A model generated the notes under the pieces. The model saw only the letters and a program-made list of their open reading frames with translations, ran no database searches and was not told the DNA's origin. The translations under genes and the position numbers were made by a program. Below, piece after piece: positions 11,300 through 18,965 of a stretch of 20,387 nt of DNA (its first letter is position 1; every line of letters starts with the position of its first letter). Source of the stretch: Lingula anatina. Taxonomy: Eukaryota; Brachiopoda; Lingulata; Lingulida; Lingulidae. The stretch is from NCBI RefSeq assembly GCF_001039355.2, contig NW_019773938.1, positions 8,042 to 28,428 of the forward strand, in the 5' to 3' direction.

Positions 11300-12762
11300 C
11301 ATTTAATTTGCTCATGTGGGGTTTCGTGTGTGCAAATACGTGCGTTGTGTTGTGTCCGTCGTATAGAAGAGATATCTGTCAAAATCGCGTAACAATTGTG
11401 TGTAGTAGTTACAATCTTGGTAGCATTGCGAGAAAACCGTGTGTACTCAAACTTATTGATCTAAAGGGTAAATATAGTGGATTGTTATCGCACAGTGTAA
11501 GCCAAATGCTGAGATAGCGACTGTCAGTTGGGTACGCGTTGGGGCAGATTTACACGATGTTTGATCATACTGACAAACAAATCCGTTGCAGGACACTTTG
11601 AATAATTAATCTTTGCTAAAGAAAACTTAGTTTTCTAAGTAAAATCTGATAGGTAGCATTACAATGTTTAGCTATTTGTCATACTCTTGCGCACAATGGA
11701 GAATTAAATACCGTTCATTCAAGTTTGCTAAGTGCAAATTTTCAAAAATAAGAAAAAAGGTGTCAGAATGTGCTAATTAGTTTGAAAAAAAGGACCGCAA
11801 AACATGTACATGTAAATCACATTTTCTCTCATTTCTTATTCTCTAAGGCGCTAATTATAACAGAAAAACGACTCCATAACAAGGACACTTTTCCTTTTTT
11901 TTCCGTTTTTCTTTTACCTTAAGTTACAGACTGTTAAGAAAAGTACTTTGTATTTTTATCATTAAATTATTTCATTGTTTACTCTAAAGAGGGAAAAATT
12001 GTAGAATGACATTGCATTCACAAATTCCATTTTATTTTATTCCATTTTATTTTATTTTTATTTTAAATCTTTCTTTCTGTCTGTGCATTTATCTGACTTT
12101 TTACTCTTCATTTATAGCATTACATGAGCCTGTCAAGTCTTCCAGTTAGTTTGTCCACCCTTCACGCCCCCCCTACCCCCCCCCCCCTACCCGCGTCAGC
12201 CCTTTCTTTGCCTAAATGTATGAATGGTTATATTAATACGTGAACTCTTTAGGTAAAGAAATCTTTTAAAAATTATAATATGTTAGAAATCTCACAGAAA
12301 CCACCTTTGTGTCTGGCCCGAACTGCAAATTTGGCATTTTTAAATTTGGCGTTTTTTAAGCGTTTTATCAAATAATAATTTAAGTACAGTAATGACTAGA
12401 TCTTTTCAATGGGGAAATTGTGAATTTTACAAATACTCTATTTATTTAATCATAAATTCTTAAAATTAGAGCACTTTCATTGAGTGGTAGCAACAGAACT
12501 GAAAAGCAGGCGACTTTATAGTTTTATTTTATTCAGAAAAAGGACCACAGATGCTACACAGAAATTCATTTCTAATGATTCTAAGATAAAATATTTGAAA
12601 AATAGATAATTTTTCTCTATTGAAAATTTTAAATTCAGTTTGAATCATAAGTCAAATAATATTTTACAAGGACCTGTTCATTTTCAATTAAAACAGTGTA
12701 AATAAAACAGCCCGATTATCAGCAATGATTTTTAACCCTTATCATATTAATTTTTCTCGAAG

Positions 12763-13556
12763 GTTGCGTCGACTCTGATCCAGTATTTGATAACGAGATG
12801 ACCCAGAAGATCTTCCAGCGTTGGCTCACAGGAGCGTGGATGAAAGACCCTGGGGTGCCCGACGACAGAGTATGGGTCATCAAAAACAGTCGAGCTGATT
12901 CCATTATAGAATACAACTCAACAGAAAGACTAAACGGGGATACGCCAAATGGACATTCCATATTTAACGGGTTCCAGTGCACGGGGACGGGTCACGTGGT
13001 GTATAAAGGGAGCCTCTACTGCCATAAGTTTAATTCCACTGTGTTGGTGAAGTCCGACCTGAAGGGTCGAATACTGACCGAGGCGGCATTGCCTGGGATG
13101 GGAATAGATAACTCGTATTCGTATTCGGTGGGCGGAAATACCGCCGTGGATTTTGCGGTGGACGAGGTCGGGATTTGGGTGTTGTATTCGACGGAAAAAG
13201 AAGAAGGAAAACTGATCGTTAGTCAAATTGATGAAAACTCATTAGAGGTGATGGAAACGTGGGTGACCGATATAATCAAGAACGAAACAATCAATGCCTT
13301 TATGATAAACGGTACTTTATTTGCCCTGAACTCGAACACTGCAGGGCAATCACATATCCAATACATATATGACACACGTACCGATAGAGGTCGCTATCTA
13401 TCACCCACGACGACTCCGCTGCTCCATAACCTCAACTCCCCCCCTCCGTACTTTGACGTCATGGTGGATTACAACCCTAGAGACGAACGTCTATATGTAT
13501 GGCGTATGCAGAACTGGGACGGACATTTAATTACATTCCAATTAATGTGTAAATAG
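12763..13556 (+). CDS. Olfactomedin-domain mucin-like coiled-coil protein, exon 2 (olfactomedin domain)
   Basis: Encodes the end of codon 900 and residues 901-1163, a complete olfactomedin domain in a single exon. This domain is a five-bladed beta-propeller that mediates extracellular protein contacts. Visible hallmarks: TGAWMKDP and RVWV near the start; TGTGHVVYKGSLYCHKF; NSYSYSVGGNTAVDFAVDE then GIWVLYS; INAFMINGTLFAL; and VMVDYNPRDERLYVW followed by the last blade. Residues matching the metal site known from myocilin-type domains are kept: Asp1029 (in VDFAVDE), Asn1077-Ala1078 and Val1134-Asp1135. The Cys normally found after the NAF block is Asn1082 here, while Cys972, Cys986 and a penultimate Cys1162 are present (see findings). 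N-glycosylation sequons occur (NST, NET, NGT). The stop is TAG at 13554-13556. The domain call is secure; the join to exon 1 rests on phase, spacing and the family plan. Confidence 0.93.
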
Positions 13557-13765
13557 AAGCTAGTATTTTTTATTTTAATTTTCCTTCGAGGTTTCCTGAC
13601 AGTTTGTGATGCGCTTGAAATAGAACTGACAGAACAATTGTAGCGCGGTCGTTACGTCTTAAACTATATTTGTACGATATCAGGTAAAGTTTGGCCTTGC
13701 ATCTCTACGGCGCCACTTAATACTGATAAGCGAATCAAAAATAAATGTTTGCGACATTGTTATAT
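13557..13765 (+). other. 3' untranslated region of the olfactomedin-domain gene
   Basis: Runs from the stop to just past an AATAAA at 13740-13745, with TG-rich sequence (TGTTTGCGACATTG) following. The end is approximate. Confidence 0.6.
13740..13745 (+). terminator. Polyadenylation signal AATAAA
   Basis: Canonical hexamer about 185 bases after the stop codon of the olfactomedin-domain gene, followed by T/G-rich sequence that fits a downstream element. Confidence 0.65.
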
Positions 13766-13791
13766 ACATAAGTTTTTACAATCGTAATTAT

Positions 13792-14240
13792 TACCTCCGC
13801 CAAGGAGGTTATGTTTTCACCCCTGTTTGTTTGTCCGTCTGTCATCAACATAACTCAAAAAGTTATGGACCGATTTTGATGAAATTTTCAGGAACTGTCA
13901 GAAGTGGGTCAAGGAAAAGATGGTTAGTTTTTGGTGGTGATCCAGATCAATAATCAATCAATAATCAATAATAATATATCTAAGTTAAGGACCGACTTTG
14001 ATGAAATTTTCAGGAACTGTCAGAAGTGGGTCAAGAAAGAGATGATTAGTTTTCGGTGGTGATCCGGATCAATAATCAATCAATAATCAATAATGAAAAA
14101 ACTAAGTTATGGACCGATTTTGATGAAATTTTAGGAACTGTCAGAAGTGGGCCAAGGAACAGATGAATAGTTTTTGGTGGTGAATCGGATCAAAAATCAA
14201 TCAATAATCGATAATAATCAAAAATTGCTGCCTTGGCGGA
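13792..14240. mobile_element. CCTCCGCCAAGGAGG-type dispersed repeat with three ~121 bp internal repeats
   Basis: The left end TTACCTCCGCCAAGGAGGTT and the right end CTGCCTTGGCGGAGGT form an inverted pair. Between them, three tandem units start near 13861, 13983 and 14104, each reading AGTTATGGACCGATTTTGAT (or a close variant), then a CAGAAGTGGG block, then an AATCAATCAATAATC block. Spacing is 122 and 121 bases. From memory, this left end occurs widely in marine invertebrate genomes. No protein is encoded, so it is a non-autonomous element. Confidence 0.85.
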
Positions 14241-14917
14241 GGTCTGCGCTCTCGGAGTGTCGTCCTAGTTTATATTACTTCCAATTCTTCACGCTATGTG
14301 TAACGGGGTGTTGCGTTTTTGGTCTTTAAGTCAATAATGAATTAATGATTTACATTTTTCTTATTTCGAAAGAGTTTTTTAAACTCTTAAAAGACCAACG
14401 CAGCGTTTAGGCGAGAATAATAAGCATAACCTTTATAATATTTAAATCATCCTACTTAAAATGATCAAGAAAAGTGTCTATTTAAAACGTAGGATGGTCT
14501 AAAGTAGGATGATTCTGAACACCTAACAATGTCAGTTTGGTTAAGTGCGGCACAGCAGTTCAAGTCCCTTGTTCACTTGTTGACTAAAAATCTTAACCAA
14601 AAGTTAAGCATTGTTACGAGTTCATTTAAGCGTTTCCTTCAACCTGCGATCCAAGCCAAGTTTTATGTTAAATTAACGTGCCAAGGTCGATATCTGTTTG
14701 TAGCTTAGAGAGTAGGCAGTACCCTGAGTTTCAGATTTTACAGGAAAATAACCTCCACCTACAGAAGAGGCAGAGACGTGCTAATGATAGCGGTTATTTT
14801 TCCCAGTAAATTATCAAACTTAGGGTGGCGTTCGGGGCTTAAAGGGGAAAGGGGGCACAATATGCACTTTGCAACTCCCCCAAACATGCCAAAACCAGAG
14901 TTAGCGGAGAGGGAATG
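14241..14917. other. Region between the dispersed repeat and the lectin exon; no gene seen
   Basis: It contains a 13 bp perfect inverted repeat (AATCATCCTACTT at 14445-14457 with AAGTAGGATGATT at 14502-14514) and a short palindrome, AAGAGTTTTTTAAACTCTT, near 14371. On the minus strand it should include the 3' untranslated region of the lectin gene, but I see no canonical AATAAA close to its stop. Confidence 0.5.
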
Positions 14918-15171
14918 TCAACATCTGCAGCCTAGAAGGTTCAGATCAATCTCACAAATGGATCGCAAGCGGAACGTGCAAGGAACGTCGTGCCATAACC
15001 CGGTGTTAGGGAAGAACCCAACGCAGAGCTCCTGGACATTGTTTGGCCCACCGGGCGCCCAGTTGGTGTAACTCACAGTCGAGTTACCTTTACTGGAGTG
15101 GACGTAATTGCGGTTGTCGCCATCATAGTCATAAGCGTCGAGATAAGTAAACCCACCGACATCCCCGCTTC
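14918..15171 (-). CDS. C-type lectin domain protein, last exon (partial gene)
   Basis: Reading the minus strand from a good acceptor (TTTTCATTTAG, AG at 15173-15172), the exon is open for 83 full codons (15169 down to 14921), then TGA (14920-14918). Two bases at 15171-15170 complete a codon split by the intron (phase 1). The translation has the hallmarks of the second half of a C-type lectin domain: GGFTYLDA (the EG-F-W-DG-like strand), YTNWAPGGPNN (the W-x-P-G-x-P-N calcium-loop motif), ELCV, LWHDVPC (the W-N-D-x-x-C-like block) and SICE. These supply three of the four canonical cysteines; the first and the WIGL motif must lie in upstream exons. A short tail with two more cysteines (GCRC) precedes the stop. 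The typical Glu of EPN is Gly here, and about 15 extra residues separate the FTY strand from the TNW block, so calcium-dependent sugar binding is doubtful. No ATG lies in the exon. Confidence 0.85.
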
Positions 15172-15345
15172 CTAAATGAAAAGTTTAAAAAAAATGGATA
15201 ATTACATAGAAAAAAGAATAAGAATCTCTATTTCTCTATTTTCTTTGAATTACACATTTAACTTATGGATTTCATTTAAATAAAATATAACATTTACAAC
15301 AAGCGATCTCAATCACGTCAAAACATGTTTCGCAAAAACTGAACA
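15172..15345. other. Presumed intron of the lectin gene (minus strand)
   Basis: AT-rich sequence immediately upstream of the lectin exon acceptor, with a pyrimidine-rich stretch on the minus strand. No further exon is seen here. Confidence 0.5.
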
Positions 15346-15472
15346 GGGCCCCGTATCTCGAAAGCTTCGCTTATGGCGAGCGTGCGCAAGCATGGCGAGC
15401 GTGCGCTATCCCATATCTCGAAAGATTCGCAAATCGCGGCCGTGCGCTAATGTCGAAATCGCCATTAGTTTC
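15346..15472 (+). repeat. CpG-rich TATCTCGAAAG-family repeat, copy 2
   Basis: Two head-to-tail modules. The first starts GGGCCCCGTATCTCGAAAGC, then TTCGC, then GTGCGCAAG. The second starts CATATCTCGAAAGATTCGC (15412) and ends GTGCGCTAATG. The CpG density contrasts sharply with the surrounding AT-rich DNA. Confidence 0.75.
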
Positions 15473-15479
15473 GAGGCTA

Positions 15480-16584
15480 TTATTTGCGGAGATACAAACT
15501 AGTCGCAAAGGCCTCTGCGTATGCATAATTCGTCATTTTCATGTGTCTTTCATGTAATTAAACATGGCGGCAAGTATGGGTTGCTAGTCATAATAGCATA
15601 TAACAAAAGCTATAACAAAAACATGGAAGCTTATAATAGATTGACTCACTCGGTACCTCTGAGAGAAAAACTTGCGGTAAACATTCACGTGAAGAATGCT
15701 TAAGTCATGTTTTATAATGCATAAAAATTTCAAAATTAAACATTTCAAACATCATTTAATATTTTCTGATGAATATAATTCATCTGTGTAGTCTATTGAT
15801 AATAATCATAAATTTAAAAGTGTCATTTTCTACACAAAATGAAAAAGCAGAAACAAAGCATTCGATCGAACCGTGACCTTCCTCAATGTCTATTATTGTG
15901 AGACTGAACACTTCTCACCAATGCGTCAGTAATTGTGTCAGTCCAAGCTTCGCTTATTGAATTGTTTTTTTGACATTTTATTGGTGTCAAACACTTCAAA
16001 TATCAGTATTTGTAATTATGATATTCCTATAAATAAAAACAACCTCTTGATTAGCGTCATGGTGAAAAAAACTACATTTTGTGTAATTGTTGGAACAGAC
16101 CGATAGCTCGGGTTGATGTTGCTTTATTATTATTATTCAAATATCTGTAAATATCTGCAAGAGCAATATAAACAAATTAATTTTAAATAATTACATTAAC
16201 AAAATTTACACAGACGAAAGACAAGAAAGACAGAACAAAGAAATAAAAATATAACAATGCCAAAAACACCATAAAAATAAATAGGCCCCTATATAAATTT
16301 AGAAATGTATGAATTTAACTTATGGATTGGTCTTTTATTAAATATAGTAAAACTTACCTGCAAGAGCACTGGAATAGCTATTTCAGTTATTCAACCTGCG
16401 TCTCCGTCCGACTTTCAAGAGGATTTCAAATTTTATGGGGCGCGGTCTTTCAACCAGTGACCTCCACGTACACACACGAACATACACGACACCTAACACA
16501 ATCACAACAAACACAACAAACCTTACATTGTGTTATGACACTTTATGCGGCAATCGAATTTTAGTAGAGTTTGAGTTTATAATT
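15480..16584. other. Stretch without an identified gene
   Basis: AT-rich; it may be intron of the minus-strand lectin gene. A perfect-consensus donor on the minus strand (CAG|GTAAGT, 16360-16352) is noted in the findings, but the sequence before it is closed by stops in all three frames. The 16 bp ATTTAACTTATGGATT occurs near 15256 and again near 16314. Confidence 0.5.
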
Positions 16585-16704
16585 GCGTTGCGTTTGCTAA
16601 GACTTCGAGATAGCAGGTAGGTGCAATCGCACTCGCAAATAGCGCGGAATCGCCATGTTCGCGTCAGTGCGCAATATAGCGAGACTTTCGAGATACGGGG
16701 CCCA
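16585..16704 (-). repeat. CpG-rich TATCTCGAAAG-family repeat, copy 3
   Basis: On the minus strand it starts GGGCCCCGTATCTCGAAAGT at 16704, runs through TCTCGC, TTGCGCACTG and CGCGAACATGG, and reaches a second degenerate module GCTATCTCGAAGTCTTAGC at about 16594-16614. It abuts copy 4 with no more than a base between them. Confidence 0.7.
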
Positions 16705-16889
16705 GGGCTCCGTATCTCGAAAGGTTCGCTATGTTGCGCACTTACGTTAGTGTCTCGATTCCATAACCGTGACATAACGTGCAAGTGCGTCTCGATTTCA
16801 TGGCCCCGTATCTCGAAACAGAATCGGTTGTGGAATCGAGACACTAACGTACGTGCGCAACATTGCGAACCTTTCGAGATACGGAGCCC
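16705..16889. mobile_element. Palindromic MITE-like copy 4 of the TATCTCGAAAG family
   Basis: Inverted repeats of about 60 bp (16705-16768 and 16826-16889) both begin GGGCTCCGTATCTCGAAAGG when read inward and differ at only a few positions. A further internal module (GGCCCCGTATCTCGAAACAG) lies at about 16802. The whole unit could fold into one hairpin. No coding capacity and no clear target duplication are visible. Confidence 0.8.
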
Positions 16890-17052
16890 AGATGTATGGC
16901 GAGAATAAGAACGATGTACATTTCCACTGACTGGCTTTGAGGGCATCTGTATGTGCATTCACATCGACAGTTAAGAATAAACATTGCAAAAGGCGCTTAA
17001 TTTTGGTGCCCCTCACACATTCTAACATGACCACACTATATAGGCCCTACTT

Positions 17053-17324
17053 CAGGGGCGGATCCAGGATTTTTTGAAGGGGGGTCTGCGAATGCGAAAT
17101 CGACCCCCCCCCCCCTTGGCCGGGGACGGAAAAAATTGGTATTTTAGAGGGCGAACGGTGCCACTTGGTACGGTTTAGAACTATGATTCAGCTAGTAAAA
17201 ATTCTAATTTCAAGAGGGGGGTATTGATGTAATTTTTTTCAGAAATCGAACGGGGGTCAAGACCCCCCTGACACCCCCCTAAGATCCGTTTATTAGATCT
17301 TAGCACCCCCTAAATCCGTCACTG
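17053..17324. mobile_element. hAT-like non-autonomous element (CAGGGGCGGATCCAGG / ...CACTG)
   Basis: The left end CAGGGGCGGATCCAGG and the inverted right end (minus strand CAGTGACGGATTTAGG) resemble the CAGTGGCGGATCCAG-type termini I recall from hAT-derived elements in many animals. The interior is short, with C/G homopolymers (for example 17103-17115) and no transposase. I do not see a clean 8 bp target duplication, so the superfamily is tentative. Confidence 0.6.
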
Positions 17325-17610
17325 TTTACCGTGCCACTTTACTGGCCCCAAGGCACCCAAAAGTCAGCCATTTAGGTGACAATGTTGCGTAATAGCCAAA
17401 CATTTCTAGTTGGATGATTTCAGATGCTGTTATTTTCATTTTGTTTTACACTAAGTTTACGTTTGATTTCACCTGTGACGCTATATAGAGCACGATGAGA
17501 CCCAAAGCGGTTAATAAATTGACGGTTTTAGTTGTGAGTAGTCTTTGCCATTTCAAACGTCCACTGTGGAGTTGCCCCGGGTACTGTATGAATATGTGTA
17601 CAGTCTTGAT
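17325..17610. other. Stretch without an identified gene
   Basis: Unremarkable AT-rich DNA between two mobile elements. I see no feature I can support. Confidence 0.5.
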
Positions 17611-17716
17611 AAAGGCCCCCTTACACTGGACGGCGTCCTTTCTGCATCCTTTCTGCGATCAAAAATGTGGTCAGGACGCTCAACGGTCGCCAAAGCAATT
17701 AAATCGTGTTTCAGTG
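17611..17716 (+). repeat. ~105 bp terminal-like unit beside the fold-back element
   Basis: Starts GGCCCCCTTACACTGGACGG and ends with CAGTG, so it has the same outer motif as the neighbouring large element and a short inverted CACTG/CAGTG pair at its two ends. An inverted copy lies in the loop of the palindrome (18798-18906). The shared interior includes GTGGTCAGGACGCTCAACGG and AGCAATTAAATCGTGT. Confidence 0.8.
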
Positions 17717-17720
17717 TTAA

Positions 17721-18507
17721 ACCCCCTTTACACTGGACGGCGTCCTTTCTGCGTCCTTTGTGCGACCATGAAACTGGCCAGGACGCCGTCGGACGCTCAA
17801 AGAACGCACAGTGATCGCCAAGGTCGCACAAAGAACGTTCAAGCATCGCCGAGGACGCCATGGACGCCGCGAAGTTTTGAGCATGTTCAAAACAATCGCA
17901 GAGAGAACGCGATGGAGGATGGTCGCTCAATGGACGCAGAAAGGACGCACAAGCATCGCCGTGGTCGCAGAGAGAACGCACAAGCACCGCCGCGGTCGCA
18001 GAGAGGACGCACACGCATCGCCGCGGTCGTAGAAAGGAGGCACAAGCATCGCTTTGGTTGCAGAATGAAAACTCAAAGATCGTCCAGTGTTCGACACGTA
18101 GAACGTTATTTTTTTTCACTCTCAAACGGGGCCGTGCTGAGGTATTTTTCACCAGACAGGAATTCTAAGGGCAACAGTGGTCTCATATCAGTCTCCGATT
18201 GTTTTTTCCCCTAAAATTCATGAAACGATCCATTTTTTTTTGAGGTTATTATAAAACGAATATTTTTTTCCTTTTTTACAAGATGCATTAATTGTCAGAA
18301 CTTTTTGCTGAATGCTTCATTTGAAAACGGATTCAAACATTCTATGTTGTGTCAGTCATACTTTCTCGTTTTCGGCGCCTGTCCATCCTTCTTATAAGGA
18401 AAACAATGAGCATCTGGCTGATTATCAGTCCATGCAGACCTTGCATCACTATAGTTTAAAGCGTTTATTCCCATTTATTTGTTTTGTGTGCTGGAAATGT
18501 TCTTTAT
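17721..18507 (+). repeat. Left arm of the fold-back element
   Basis: The first ~350 bp is CpG-rich with regularly spaced CGC motifs; the rest is AT-rich. Pairing with the right arm ends at AAATGTTCTT (18507). On the right side the inner stem continues directly from the same point, whereas here 234 bp (18508-18741) intervene. Confidence 0.88.
17946..18069 (+). repeat. Four 31 bp tandem repeats with helically phased CGC motifs
   Basis: Units start at 17946, 17977, 18008 and 18039. Each is built as CGCACAAGCAT (11) + CGCCGTGGT (9) + CGCAGAGAGAA (11), with variation. The right arm carries only about two such units, which accounts for most of its shorter length. The unit length is not a multiple of three, so open frames across it are not meaningful. 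Confidence 0.88.
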
Positions 18508-18741
18508 TGGATGACCTGGTTAGAACCGATGAAAAAATATGAGTTAGAATATAGAGAAGGACGCCCAAACAACGCTCATCGGTTAAGCAGGATGCAGAAT
18601 GATCGTAGAATAGACGCCACTGATCGCCGATGAAGGTACAGAGAACGCAGCAAGAATGCTCAATGGTCGCTCAAACATCGCAATGGATGCCTTGGGTTGC
18701 ACAGGGGACGTACAGTGGAGGCAGGCAGGTTGCTCGCAGTT
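18508..18741. repeat. Unpaired 234 bp segment in the left half of the fold-back element
   Basis: Lies between the left arm and the inner stem; the right half has no counterpart. From about 18555 it carries the same spaced CG motifs (GGACGC, AACGC, GATCG, GACGC, ATCGCC, GGTCGC), so it is family sequence and may be the part deleted from the right side rather than a foreign insert. Confidence 0.65.
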
Positions 18742-18965
18742 TTACAGGTAAAATCAAGATTCGGTCGTTCAAAGGACGCACAAGGGACGCAGACGCCTTT
18801 ACACTGAGACACGATTTAATTGCTTTGGCGACCGTTGAGCGTCCTGACCACATTTTTGAACGCAGAAGGGACGCAGAAAGGACGCCGTCCAGTGTAAAGG
18901 GGCCCTAAAGGCGTCTGCGTCCGCTGTGCGTCCTTTGAACGACCGAATCTTGATTTTACCTGTAA
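18742..18965. repeat. Inner stem and loop of the fold-back element
   Basis: TTACAGGTAAAATCAAGATT... at 18742-18800 pairs with 18905-18965 over about 60 bp with only a couple of mismatches. The loop (about 18798-18906) is an inverted copy of the ~105 bp unit at 17611-17716 and ends in the family motif CCGTCCAGTGTAAAGGGG. Confidence 0.85.

Larger units (their letters stand above)
10825..12762 (+). other. Phase-1 intron of the olfactomedin-domain gene
   Basis: Donor G|GTAGGT at 10825 and acceptor TTTTTCTCGAAG ending at 12762, preceded by a T-rich tract and a branch-like TATTAAT at about 12746. Joining G (10824) to GT (12763-12764) restores a Gly codon and an open frame into the olfactomedin domain. 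The 1938 bp intron holds poly-C tracts (10847-10859 and 12168-12187), a TTA microsatellite (about 11263-11297), a TTTTA-rich patch (about 12028-12066) and a hairpin (11072-11097). I see no further exon in it. An alternative donor AG|GTAAAT at 10829 has a better consensus but gives the wrong phase for the only good acceptor. Confidence 0.8.

Noticed and set aside
14778-15071. Plus-strand 97-codon open frame.
   Set aside because: It overlaps the lectin exon on the other strand and has no recognisable domain; it is antisense to that exon.
17946-18069. CRISPR-like array of 31 bp repeats.
   Set aside because: Repeats are contiguous with no spacers, they lie in a transposon arm, and the DNA is animal.
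17495-18214. Plus-strand 239-codon frame with His-Lys-His-Arg-Arg-Gly repeats, and the opposite 199-codon frame at 17553-18152.
   Set aside because: Both strands and several frames are open because the CpG-rich 31 bp repeats lack stops. The unit is not a multiple of three, so the frame shifts at each unit, and the region is an inverted repeat of a transposon.
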